Shown: piece by piece, positions 1-7,083 of the stretch | Layout: every line of letters starts with the position of its first letter | How positions within the stretch are numbered: the stretch's first letter is position 1 | Assembly: GCA_035301625.1 (NCBI GenBank) | Contig: DATGTW010000103.1 | Span: forward strand, 1-8,976 | Reading direction: 5' to 3' | Length of the DNA stretch: 8,976 bases | Source: Paenalcaligenes sp035301625 | GTDB lineage: Bacteria > Pseudomonadota > Gammaproteobacteria > Burkholderiales > Burkholderiaceae_B | Position numbers and translations under genes: made by a program | The notes under the pieces: model-generated | Databases searched by the model: none | What the model was told of the DNA's origin: nothing | What the model saw: the letters and a program-made list of their open reading frames with translations, nothing else

Positions 1-987
1 TATTGTGTTGCAGCTCTAAAACAAGCGGGCGCTATCATTTTAGGAAAAACCGCGACCGCTGAATTTGCTCATACGCAGCCCCCACTCACTCGTAACCCCC
101 ACAATCCTGAACATACCCCGGGGGGCTCATCAAGCGGCTCAGCCGCCGCAGTGGCCGACGGAATGGTTCCTGCCGCTCTGGCCACACAAACGGGCGGTTC
201 AACCATCCGACCAGCAGCCTACTGTGGCATTGTCGGCTTCAAACCAACTTTTGGCCTCATTAATACTGCCGGCGTGAAACCAGTCGCACAATCGTTAGAT
301 ACTGTCGGGCTTATGGCGAGAAGCGTTGCTGACATCGCACTTTTAATGCAGGTACTGGTGCATCCGGATTTATGCCTCCCAACGCGCCTCGCAGCGGTGC
401 CCCGTGTGGCATTTTTTAAAACCCCCTATTGGGAAAAAATCCAAAAAAGCAGCCAGCAACACCTAGAGCATATGGCTCGACACCTAGAGATTTGCGGTGC
501 TCAAGTCACAGAAATCGTACTGTCTGACAGCTTTGATGCTAGCTACCCTGCACAACGCCTGGTTATGAACTACGAGGCCGCCAGATCTCTTTTATATGAA
601 AGCGTTACCTCACCACAACTCATGAGTAATGCCCTCAATGCGCAGCTCTCCATAGGCCGAAATTATTCACTGGCTGACTATCAAGCGGCCTTGAATCAGA
701 TCAGTGCGGCCAGAGCAGAGCTCGCTAACACACTTGAACAGTATGATTTCATCCTGACCCCTGCTGCCCCGGGCATCGCCCCAAAAGGCATCAATGCTTC
801 GGGGGAATCTATCGTTAATCGCAATTGGACCGCACTAGGAGTGCCTTGTATCACCTTGCCGACTGGCAGCGCTGAAGGGATGCCCATTGGAATCCAACTC
901 GTAGGTAAACATCACCAAGATATGCGATTACTGCACTGGGCAAGATGGGTCATGAGCAATTGGTCTGGAAAAACAAACCCCATATAA
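1..987 (+). CDS. Amidase-signature family hydrolase, 5'-truncated by the window edge
   Basis: C-terminal 328 residues of an amidase signature (AS) enzyme, a family that hydrolyses carboxamides to acid plus ammonia or amine with a Ser-cisSer-Lys triad. The reading frame is open from base 1, so the true start and the catalytic Lys lie upstream; full-length members are about 450-480 residues. Visible motifs: the Gly/Ser-rich loop GGSSSGS at residues 41-47 with the cis-Ser at S43, and the nucleophile segment TGGSTIRPAAYCG with S67, exactly 24 residues later as is usual in the family. GFKPT follows, and the C-terminal GMPIGIQLVG motif is intact. It appears fully active. It is the first visible gene of a + strand cluster, 64 nt before the citryl-CoA-lyase-like gene. 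It is not obviously GatA: the context is catabolic and gatB/gatC are absent here. The substrate cannot be read from the sequence. The family call is firm. Confidence 0.93.
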   Translation, partial: YCVAALKQAGAIILGKTATAEFAHTQPPLTRNPHNPEHTPGGSSSGSAAAVADGMVPAALATQTGGSTIRPAAYCGIVGFKPTFGLINTAGVKPVAQSLDTVGLMARSVADIALLMQVLVHPDLCLPTRLAAVPRVAFFKTPYWEKIQKSSQQHLEHMARHLEICGAQVTEIVLSDSFDASYPAQRLVMNYEAARSLLYESVTSPQLMSNALNAQLSIGRNYSLADYQAALNQISAARAELANTLEQYDFILTPAAPGIAPKGINASGESIVNRNWTALGVPCITLPTGSAEGMPIGIQLVGKHHQDMRLLHWARWVMSNWSGKTNPI

Positions 988-991
988 CAAA

Positions 992-1022
992 ACACCTATG
1001 TAATAAAAAACACACCTATGTA
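992..1022 (+). repeat. Short direct repeat, 11 bp x 2, 20-bp period
   Basis: The sequence ACACCTATGTA occurs at 992-1002 and again at 1012-1022, each copy next to an A-rich run, in the AT-rich 64-nt gap between the first amidase stop and the next gene's ribosome binding site. A start-to-start distance of 20 bp is close to two helical turns, so both copies would face the same side of the DNA. That would fit a protein-binding site, but a simple slippage duplication is equally possible. Function unknown. Confidence 0.6.
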
Positions 1023-1037
1023 TAAATTAAGCTTAAA

Positions 1038-1054
1038 AGAGGAGACAACCTTTG
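1038..1054 (+). promoter_or_regulatory. Ribosome binding site with TTG start
   Basis: AGAGGAG at 1038-1044 is a good Shine-Dalgarno match. It lies 7 nt before a TTG at 1052-1054 that opens the citryl-CoA-lyase-like frame. No ATG or GTG start sits near the expected N-terminus (the first internal Met is residue 79), so TTG is the best start. The arrangement GGAGAC-N5-TTGAAA resembles the one before the second amidase at 3051. Confidence 0.75.
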
Positions 1055-1861
1055 AAAAAGAGCTTACCCCAACCACAAACAGAAATTTGCACATCAGATG
1101 TAGACAGCATCACCGTGCGTGGCAAAGACCTGAGTGAAGAGCTCATTGGAAAGGTCGATTTCATTGAGTATTTTTATTTCTTGCTCACCGGTAAAGAACC
1201 CACCCAAGAGCAATCATTCTTTCTAAATGCGACTCTGGTCGCTATTACTGAACATGGCTTGGTACCCAGTAATCAAGTCGCCCGCATGACCTATGCATCC
1301 GCCCCTGAATCATTCCAAGCTGCCATCGCTGCTGGCCTGATGGGCTGCGGATCAGTGGTGTTTGGCAGCTCACAAAACTGTGGTGAGCTACTGGCTCAAT
1401 TAATCGAACAAGAGAGATCAGGCGCGGGCACTCCTGACCGCATTGCCCTAGATAAATTAAAAACACTGCGGGCTAATAAAAAACCCGTCCCTGGCTTTGG
1501 TCACCCACAGCACATCAATGGGGACCCTCGAGCCCAAAAGCTCTTGGCGTTAGCCAAAACCCATCAGGTGGCGGGCCCGCACGTGCAGATGCTAGAAACC
1601 TTAGAAAAGCACATTCCCGAAATTTATCAACGTCAATTACCCATTAATGTTTCCGGAGCCATCCCCGCTGTAATGCTAGATGTAGGCTTTCCGCCAGAGG
1701 CTTTAAAAGGGATTCCTTTACTTGCACGCACAGCAGGACTCATCGCGCACGTGTACGAAGAGATGCATCGCCCTATTGGTTTTCTCTTATCGAAACATGC
1801 TAACCAATCCGCTGAATATATTGGACCTGATGCAAATGAACAAAAGGGAGGTTCAAAATGA
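1052..1861 (+). CDS. Citryl-CoA lyase-like protein (short citrate synthase fold)
   Basis: 269 residues with a TTG start. It matches the short citrate-synthase-fold group related to the citryl-CoA lyase module of ATP-citrate lyase, which cleaves citryl-CoA to acetyl-CoA and oxaloacetate. Visible landmarks against that module: TEHG with H68 (counterpart of the TADHG histidine), PGFGHP with H151 (counterpart of the GIGH histidine) followed by DPRA at 158-161, and INVSGAIP at 198-205 where the module has NVDG. The Asp of NVDG is catalytic in ATP-citrate lyase and citrate synthase; here it is Ser (S201, codon TCC at 1652-1654). Both His are kept, so the protein may be a lyase or Claisen-type enzyme with altered chemistry or substrate, or a subfamily variant. 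At 269 residues it lacks the N-terminal part of full citrate synthases (about 370-430 residues). Its stop overlaps the start of the CoA-transferase (ATGA), which suggests translational coupling and a shared CoA-ester substrate. The fold call is firm; the exact reaction is unproven. Confidence 0.85.
   Translation: MKKSLPQPQTEICTSDVDSITVRGKDLSEELIGKVDFIEYFYFLLTGKEPTQEQSFFLNATLVAITEHGLVPSNQVARMTYASAPESFQAAIAAGLMGCGSVVFGSSQNCGELLAQLIEQERSGAGTPDRIALDKLKTLRANKKPVPGFGHPQHINGDPRAQKLLALAKTHQVAGPHVQMLETLEKHIPEIYQRQLPINVSGAIPAVMLDVGFPPEALKGIPLLARTAGLIAHVYEEMHRPIGFLLSKHANQSAEYIGPDANEQKGGSK
1845..1860 (+). promoter_or_regulatory. Ribosome binding site and ATGA stop/start overlap
   Basis: AGGGAGG at 1845-1851 lies 6 nt before the ATG at 1858-1860. 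It sits inside the last codons of the upstream gene, whose TGA stop occupies 1859-1861. This overlap fixes the start of the CoA-transferase and points to coupled translation of the two proteins. Confidence 0.85.
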
Positions 1862-3009
1862 CGCAGCATCCTTTAAAAGGAATACGAGTCGTTGAGCAGG
1901 GCACTTTTATCACAGGCCCTGCCGCTGGGATGTTTCTCGCTGACTTGGGTGCAGATGTCATCAAAGTCGAACGGCCAGAAACAGGGGACCCTTTTCGTGC
2001 CTTTAAAGGGGGGCTATATAGCCCGCACTTTCAGGCTTATAACCGCAATAAACGTAGTATCGCTCTGGATAACAGAATCGGTCAGAAGGACAGGGAAATC
2101 TTTGAAAAGCTGATCCAAAGTGCGGATGTTTATATTGAGAACTTTCGTCCAGAATCAGCTCAACGAATGGGCTTGGATGCAGCCACCCTGCATACGGTCA
2201 ATCCCAGGTTGATTCATTGCTCGATCAGTGGCTTTGGTCCCGATGGGCCCTATGAAGATCGCCCCAGTTACGACACGGTTACCCAAGCGATCAGTGGTTA
2301 TCTACACCTGTTACTGAACCCAGGCAACCCACGCGTTATTGGCCCCGCCATTGCAGATGCTGTGACTGGTTTTTATGCTGCCTACGGTGTGCTGGGCGCG
2401 CTCCTAAAACGCGCGCTAAACCCCGAAGACAACATGACTGTTGAGGTATCCATGCTTGAGGCTATGTCGCACTTCAATATTGATTCTTTTACCCATTATT
2501 TTGCCGCTAATGAAATCATGGGTCCCTATAGCCGACCCACAGCCTCACAATCTTATGTGGTGCAATGCCAAGACGGACAATGGCTGGCATTGCATATGTC
2601 ATCACCGGAAAAGTTTTGGCAAGGGTTAGCATTAACAATTGAACAACCCACACTGTTTGAAGATCCTCGATTGGCTGATAGGAATGCTCGGCTAGAAAAC
2701 TATGAAGCCATCGCCGATTTGCTCAAAGAAACGTTCAAAAGAAAACCGCGGGCAGAATGGTGTATGGCATTAGAAAAACATGATGTGCCTCATGCCACCG
2801 TCAATACCGCAAAAGACGCTCTGGACGATCCACAATTCAAACATTTGGGCATTGAGATTTCAGCAGAACACCCAACCATGGGGCTGTTTAAAACCATCCG
2901 CAGCCCAATCACCTATAACCAACAAAGACCACTCTCGGTAATGGCGCCCCCCGTCCTCGATGAGCACCGAGATGAAATACTCAAAGACTTGAAGAATACG
3001 GATTATTAA
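1858..3009 (+). CDS. Family III CoA-transferase (CaiB/BaiF type)
   Basis: 383 residues, close to the usual family length of about 380-430. Family III CoA-transferases move CoA between carboxylic acids through an aspartyl-CoA anhydride/thioester, commonly using succinyl-CoA or another acyl-CoA as donor, in the cytoplasm. Hallmarks: N-terminal LKGIRVVE and LADLGADVIKVERP with GDPFR (residues 6-47), NRNKRSIALD at 62-71, ENFRP at 94-98, SISGFGPDGPY at 122-132, and IADAVTG at 165-171 with D167 as the expected catalytic Asp. The C-terminal HDVPHATVN and LDDPQF segments are also typical. It overlaps the stop of the citryl-CoA-lyase-like gene by 4 nt and is followed after 53 nt by the second amidase. 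The pairing suggests it activates the acid that the lyase-like protein then cleaves, or recycles its CoA product; this is inference. Substrate specificity cannot be assigned. Nothing looks broken. Confidence 0.95.
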   Translation: MTQHPLKGIRVVEQGTFITGPAAGMFLADLGADVIKVERPETGDPFRAFKGGLYSPHFQAYNRNKRSIALDNRIGQKDREIFEKLIQSADVYIENFRPESAQRMGLDAATLHTVNPRLIHCSISGFGPDGPYEDRPSYDTVTQAISGYLHLLLNPGNPRVIGPAIADAVTGFYAAYGVLGALLKRALNPEDNMTVEVSMLEAMSHFNIDSFTHYFAANEIMGPYSRPTASQSYVVQCQDGQWLALHMSSPEKFWQGLALTIEQPTLFEDPRLADRNARLENYEAIADLLKETFKRKPRAEWCMALEKHDVPHATVNTAKDALDDPQFKHLGIEISAEHPTMGLFKTIRSPITYNQQRPLSVMAPPVLDEHRDEILKDLKNTDY

Positions 3010-3050
3010 ATAGGCTCTTTCTAAGCTTTTAGTATGAAATTTCCAATACA

Positions 3051-3065
3051 GGAGACATCGCTTTG
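3051..3065 (+). promoter_or_regulatory. Ribosome binding site with TTG start
   Basis: GGAG at 3051-3054 (preceded by A, followed by AC) lies 8 nt before a TTG at 3063-3065. Starting here gives an N-terminus that matches the usual amidase N-terminal helix, and no nearer ATG is in frame at a sensible place. The motif GGAGAC-N6-TTGAAA closely resembles the one before the gene at 1052. Confidence 0.72.
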
Positions 3066-4439
3066 AAATACTGTCCTCAAGACACCAAATTATTGACCTT
3101 TTATGATGCCTATCAAGCCTTCTTGAAGGGGACGGACACCCCCAGCGCCTACCTTGAACGTTGCCTTGAGGTGATTGATAAACGGGAACCCATAGTTAAA
3201 GCCTGGGTGAGCCTTAATGTCGAGGGCGCACGCGAAGCAGCAAAGGCGGCCACCCAACGCTATAAAAATAATGCCCCACTATCCATGATTGATGGCATGC
3301 CCATTGGGATCAAAGACATGATCGAAACCAAGGACATGCCCACAGAATTAGGCAGCCCCGCTTATAAAGGCCGGCACACCTATCGCGATAGCGCCATCAT
3401 ATGGGCACTGCGCGAAGCCGGGGCTATTATCTTAGGCAAAACAGTCACCACCACACTGGCATTTCTAGACCCTGGCCCCACAACCAATCCTTTTGATAGC
3501 AGGCGCACGCCGGGCGGCTCTTCTAGCGGCTCAGCTGCTGCAGTCGGAGCGGGCATGGTACCGGTAACTATTGGTACACAGCTGGTCGCTTCAATTCTAA
3601 GGCCCGCAGGCTATTGCGGCAATTGGGCACTCAAACCCAGCATTGGCGCCTTTAATCGCGGTGAGGGTTTAGAGTTTAGCCAATCTCATCACGGTATTTT
3701 AGCCAGTAATGAAATTGACTTGTGGCACGTCGCCACAGAAATTGCCCACCGTGTCGGCGGTGATCCAGGCTATCCTGGCCTGTACGGTCAGCCAAACCAT
3801 ATCCCACCCGCACAAAAGCCTTCGCGATTAGCCATTTTAGAAACCGAAGGATGGGGTAGGGTCGAACCTAGCGCCAAAGCCGCTTTCAACCAAGCGGTAA
3901 AAAAACTGCAAGAAAGTGGGATTAGCGTACTGCAACGCACTGACTGCAATAAAATCGAAGCTTTAGAACAGTCCATTGCTAACGCAGTAGAGCTATCGTT
4001 GCGAATTAGTGCTTGGGAACACCGCTGGATATTGGAAAATATGGCCGAACAACATCCTGAGAAGATAGGTAAATACCTGAGAAAGCACTTGGAGAAATCT
4101 CGCCAACTGACTCTGGCTGAATACCGACAAGATCTGGCCGCAAGAGATGAGGCAAGAGCCCGATTAAAGGCATTAGAACCTATATACGATGGCCTTATTA
4201 CCCTGTCTGCAGTTGGAATAGCACCAATAATCGCAGCTATTGAAAATAGCCAATTCCCAACTGGGGACCTCTCAATGGGATGTCCAGCCTCGCTACTGGG
4301 CTCAGCCGCTTATAATGTGCCAGCGCTATCAGACCAAGGAATGCCTTTGGGGCTACAAATCATGGGGCAACAAGATTGGGACGAACGCACCTTGGGGTAC
4401 GCTCGCTGGATTCATCAATATCTGATTCGTGCTGATTAG
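3063..4439 (+). CDS. Divergent amidase-signature family protein
   Basis: 458 residues, full length for the AS family. The triad is present: K84 in GIKDM, cis-Ser S153 in GGSSSGS (151-157) and nucleophile S177, 24 residues on. However, the segment before the nucleophile reads GTQLVAS instead of the common Q-x-GGS, so V175-A176 replace the Gly pair whose backbone amides usually help form the oxyanion hole; ALKPS replaces GFKPT at 189-193. The C-terminal QGMPLGLQIMG motif at 425-435 is intact. It may therefore be an active enzyme with a shifted substrate or rate, or a member of a less-studied AS branch. It clearly differs from the amidase at 1-987 (which has GGSTIRPAAYCG), so the cluster carries two unlike AS enzymes rather than a recent duplicate. 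The TTG start is chosen from the ribosome binding site at 3051. The gene is last in the + strand cluster, and its TAG overlaps the stop of the convergent SDR gene by 4 nt. Confidence 0.9.
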   Translation: MKYCPQDTKLLTFYDAYQAFLKGTDTPSAYLERCLEVIDKREPIVKAWVSLNVEGAREAAKAATQRYKNNAPLSMIDGMPIGIKDMIETKDMPTELGSPAYKGRHTYRDSAIIWALREAGAIILGKTVTTTLAFLDPGPTTNPFDSRRTPGGSSSGSAAAVGAGMVPVTIGTQLVASILRPAGYCGNWALKPSIGAFNRGEGLEFSQSHHGILASNEIDLWHVATEIAHRVGGDPGYPGLYGQPNHIPPAQKPSRLAILETEGWGRVEPSAKAAFNQAVKKLQESGISVLQRTDCNKIEALEQSIANAVELSLRISAWEHRWILENMAEQHPEKIGKYLRKHLEKSRQLTLAEYRQDLAARDEARARLKALEPIYDGLITLSAVGIAPIIAAIENSQFPTGDLSMGCPASLLGSAAYNVPALSDQGMPLGLQIMGQQDWDERTLGYARWIHQYLIRAD

Positions 4440-5185
4440 CCAAATGCGGCGCCGCCATTAACGATAATCATTTCCCCAGAAATATAGCGCGCCGCATCGC
4501 TGACCAAAAAGCACCCAACACCCGCCACATCCTCAGGCTGGCCAATACGCCCAATGGCACTTTGGCTGGCTTGGTAATCCAGGTTTTCCTGGCTATAGTT
4601 TGCGATCATTGGTGTTTGGGTCACACCAGGCATCACCCCATTTACCGTAATATTATGCATACCCATGCCCTTTGCCAGGCTACGAACCAACCCTGTCAGC
4701 GCAGCTTTTGATGCAACATAAGCTGGACCCCCGTATCCTGGCCCACCTCCTATGGTGCCATGAATCACCGATGTCGAACCTGTGAGCACGATTGCGCCAC
4801 CCTCTTTATTTTTTTTGATGGTGTTTGCGGCAGCCTGAGCAATTAAAAAAGAACCAGTCACATTCACTGCTAACACCTTATTGAATTCATCAGCGGTAAG
4901 CTCCTCCCAAGTGTAACGAGAGTGAATACCGGCCCAATGAATTAAACCATCCAATCGGCCAAAACTATCTAAAGCCAATTGCACAACTGTCTGGCAATCT
5001 TCAGTACGACTAATGTCGCCTACAAAGTGCTTATACCCCTCGCTGTTAAATGGGGCACGCCCAGCGGCCTCTCTATCAAAACCCACAACAGCATACCCAT
5101 TATTTAAAAGCTGCTCAGCACATGCCTGACCAATGCCGCCAGCAGCCCCTGTTACTAGAATCACTTTTTGATGCTCAGGTTGCAT
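4436..5185 (-). CDS. SDR family NAD(P)-dependent oxidoreductase
   Basis: 249 residues, classical short-chain dehydrogenase/reductase length. These enzymes interconvert alcohols and ketones with NAD(H) or NADP(H). Visible: the cofactor-binding TGAAGGIG at residues 12-19; D37 at the end of the second strand (GFD), which usually favours NAD; GDIS at 56-59; HWAG at 83-86 in place of the usual NNAG; NVTGSF at 108-113; Ser candidates in TGSTS (135-139); Y156 and K160 of YVASK; and the C-terminal GEMIIVNGG. A Gly-rich insert (146-153) lengthens the Ser-to-Tyr spacing by a few residues. A GTG at 5203 extends the frame by six residues, but the AGGAGG at 5192-5197 lies 6 nt before the ATG at 5185, so the shorter form is chosen. 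It is last in the - strand cluster, 2 nt after the biotin carboxylase stop, and probably acts on a hydroxy or keto acid of the same pathway (inference). Confidence 0.93.
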   Translation of the reverse strand: MQPEHQKVILVTGAAGGIGQACAEQLLNNGYAVVGFDREAAGRAPFNSEGYKHFVGDISRTEDCQTVVQLALDSFGRLDGLIHWAGIHSRYTWEELTADEFNKVLAVNVTGSFLIAQAAANTIKKNKEGGAIVLTGSTSVIHGTIGGGPGYGGPAYVASKAALTGLVRSLAKGMGMHNITVNGVMPGVTQTPMIANYSQENLDYQASQSAIGRIGQPEDVAGVGCFLVSDAARYISGEMIIVNGGAAFG

Positions 5186-5197
5186 TATTATCCTCCT
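5183..5197 (-). promoter_or_regulatory. Ribosome binding site that decides the SDR start
   Basis: On the minus strand AGGAGG (5192-5197) is followed by 6 nt and ATG (5185-5183). The Shine-Dalgarno lies inside the last codons of the biotin carboxylase gene, whose TAA is at 5190-5188. The alternative GTG at 5203 lies upstream of this site, so it cannot use it. Confidence 0.85.
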
Positions 5198-6534
5198 AGC
5201 CACTCATCGACCATATGTGTATTCATTTTTGCTGAACGAAACCTGGGATCATCCAATAATTGGTACTGAAATTGGACAGTACTATCAATCCCCTCGATCA
5301 CAAAGTGATTCAAAGCATTTTGCATGCGTTGAATGGCCTCGGCCCTATCAGCGCCATAAGCAATGACCTTGGCTAAAAGTGAATCATAAAAAACAGGCAC
5401 CTCATAACCAGTAAAGCAATGCGTATCAACTCTAATATTGGGTGCATTGGGGGCTTGCCACTTTTTAATTAACCCAGGTGATGGGCGAAAGTTTTCAGTG
5501 GCTAACTCTGCCGTAATTCGGCATTCTATGGCATGGCCCCGTATAAAAACATCCTCTTGACTAAAGCTCAATGGCTCACCAGCTGCAACCTTTAACTGCT
5601 CAGTGACTAAATCAATCCCCGTAATCATTTCTGTCACTGGGTGCTCGACCTGGATACGTGTATTCATTTCTAAAAAATAAAACTCTGACGTATCACAATC
5701 GAGAATGAATTCGACTGTACCTGCATTTTTATAACTAAAGCCTTGTGCAAAAGCTACAGCTGCCTTATGTATTTTCTGGCGTAACTCCGGGGCTAATCCA
5801 GGGGCTGGTGCCTCTTCCACCAGTTTTTGGTGGCGTCTTTGTAAAGAGCAGTCGCGCTCACCTAAATGCACAACATTGCCATGCTCGTCAGCAATGATCT
5901 GCACCTCAATATGGCGCGCATTAGAAATAAACTTTTCTATGTACAGAGACCCATCACCAAAGGCGGCCTCAGCCTCGGCAGCTGTCGATGTAAAAATGCT
6001 CTCGAACTCTTGCGATCGTTGTACCAGCTGCATACCGCGCCCCCCTCCTCCGGCAGCGGCCTTGAGAATCACAGGCAAGCCAACCTTTTCAACAGCCTGA
6101 GCTGCTTCTTGGACAGAATTTACACGCTCCGTCCCAGGCAAAGTAGGAACACCATATTTCTCTGCCAACCGCCTGGCCCGAATTTTATTTCCCATCTGAG
6201 CGATCTGCTCGGCTTCAGGACCCACAAAAATAATGCCATTACTTTTGCAGCTTTGAGCCAGTTCAGCCGACTCGGCTAAAAACCCATACCCCGGATGCAA
6301 GGCATCGCATTCGGTCAGTAAAGCAGCGGCAAGCAAGCGATTACTATCTAAATAAGACTCAGATGGCCATGCTGGGCCAATACAAACGGTTCGATCCGCT
6401 AACTTTGCACCTAATGAATCTTTATCTGCCTCTGATACGGCTAAAACTGTTTCTATGCCTAACAGCTGGCAGGCATGCACAATGCGTACAGCTATCTCCC
6501 CCCGATTTGCTATCAAAACGCGTTTTATTTTCAT
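5188..6534 (-). CDS. accC: Biotin carboxylase subunit (AccC-like)
   Basis: 448 residues, essentially the length of E. coli AccC (449). It carboxylates the biotin of a carrier protein using ATP and bicarbonate. Domains: N-terminal biotin carboxylase domain starting with IANRGEIAVR, an ATP-grasp core, and the C-terminal biotin carboxylase domain. Visible residues: K158 before the Gly-rich GGGGRGM loop (162-168), ERDCSLQRRHQK with C229, H235 and K237, E289 in FLEMNTRIQVEHPV with N291, R293, Q295 and E297, and R339 in GHAIECRI. All expected catalytic residues are present. The ATG at 6534 is preferred over a TTG at 6543 because the AAGGG at 6544-6548 is 9 nt from the ATG but abuts the TTG. The gene follows the carrier gene by 12 nt. 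The symbol reflects homology only: the partner carboxyltransferase is of the pyruvate/oxaloacetate type and no accA/accD is here, so the complex is probably not acetyl-CoA carboxylase. Confidence 0.95.
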   Translation of the reverse strand: MKIKRVLIANRGEIAVRIVHACQLLGIETVLAVSEADKDSLGAKLADRTVCIGPAWPSESYLDSNRLLAAALLTECDALHPGYGFLAESAELAQSCKSNGIIFVGPEAEQIAQMGNKIRARRLAEKYGVPTLPGTERVNSVQEAAQAVEKVGLPVILKAAAGGGGRGMQLVQRSQEFESIFTSTAAEAEAAFGDGSLYIEKFISNARHIEVQIIADEHGNVVHLGERDCSLQRRHQKLVEEAPAPGLAPELRQKIHKAAVAFAQGFSYKNAGTVEFILDCDTSEFYFLEMNTRIQVEHPVTEMITGIDLVTEQLKVAAGEPLSFSQEDVFIRGHAIECRITAELATENFRPSPGLIKKWQAPNAPNIRVDTHCFTGYEVPVFYDSLLAKVIAYGADRAEAIQRMQNALNHFVIEGIDSTVQFQYQLLDDPRFRSAKMNTHMVDEWLGG

Positions 6535-6546
6535 GCGATGCAACCC

Positions 6547-7083
6547 TTAGTCGGCTTTAGCTGGCTTTATTGTCATCAGGACTTGCCCATACTCAACCAA
6601 GGCACCATCCTCTACAAATATTTGGGAGACCGTGCCAGAGGCCTCTGAATCGACCGAATTAAATAGCTTCATTACTTCTACCAGTCCAACAGTATCACCT
6701 GCTTCGACCTTAGTACCCACAGTCACATAGGGCTTAGCCGTTGGCTCTGGCCGAGCATAGAATCGACCGATGGTAGGTGCTTTAATCGCAATGAAACCTG
6801 GTTCTATTTCAGGAACGGTAGACCCCTGATCTGGCGCAGCGGCCTGTGTATGAATAGGAGTAGCGGTATTTTCTTCTGCGGTCTCTGCAACTGCGACAGG
6901 GGCAGCAGTCGGGGCTGACACAACGGCAGTAGATGCGCCAGGTGCCATGCCCTTACCAAGGGACAATTGAGTATCACCCAAACGCAACTCTAAAAAATCA
7001 AATGCGGAATCATTGAGTGCACCAGCCAAACGCTCAATGACCTGTACATCTTTGTCTGTTAATGAATCAAACAACTTGCTCAT
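6547..7083 (-). CDS. accB: Biotin carboxyl carrier protein (AccB-like)
   Basis: 178 residues, slightly longer than E. coli AccB (156). It carries the biotin that shuttles CO2 between biotin carboxylase and carboxyltransferase. Layout: an N-terminal acidic/hydrophobic region (1-45) resembling AccB's N-terminal segment, an Ala/Pro/Thr-rich flexible linker (about 46-95), and a biotinyl domain (about 97-174). That domain holds EVMKLF with the biotinylated lysine K139; the residue before Met is Val rather than the commoner Ala. The stretch PEPTAKPYV at 112-120 matches the AccB-type 'thumb' loop. The start at ATG 7083 is supported by AGGAGGG at 7090-7096, 6 nt away, and overlaps the carboxyltransferase stop in an ATGA arrangement. 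The symbol is by homology; its neighbours show that it serves a different carboxyltransferase from AccAD. A biotin protein ligase encoded elsewhere would be needed. Confidence 0.94.
   Translation of the reverse strand: MSKLFDSLTDKDVQVIERLAGALNDSAFDFLELRLGDTQLSLGKGMAPGASTAVVSAPTAAPVAVAETAEENTATPIHTQAAAPDQGSTVPEIEPGFIAIKAPTIGRFYARPEPTAKPYVTVGTKVEAGDTVGLVEVMKLFNSVDSEASGTVSQIFVEDGALVEYGQVLMTIKPAKAD

Noticed and set aside
1..987. GatA subunit of the Glu/Asp-tRNA amidotransferase
   Set aside because: The visible motifs suit a general amidase, gatB and gatC are not nearby, and the neighbours are catabolic genes.
4446..4455. Perfect 10-bp palindrome GCGGCGCCGC close to the convergent gene ends, a possible terminator stem
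   Set aside because: It has no loop and no following T run, and it lies within the Gly-Ala-Ala codons at the SDR C-terminus.
5186..5203. GTG start extending the SDR by six residues
   Set aside because: The extra residues are encoded by the ribosome binding site itself and the biotin carboxylase stop region; the ATG at 5185 is correctly spaced from AGGAGG.
5866..6279. 137-codon open frame on the + strand inside the biotin carboxylase gene
   Set aside because: It is antisense to a conserved, intact enzyme, has no recognisable domain and no ribosome binding site of note; it is a shadow frame.
6535..6543. TTG start extending the biotin carboxylase by three residues
   Set aside because: The AAGGG site directly abuts this TTG, leaving no spacing, while the ATG at 6534 is 9 nt away and gives the family-typical N-terminus.
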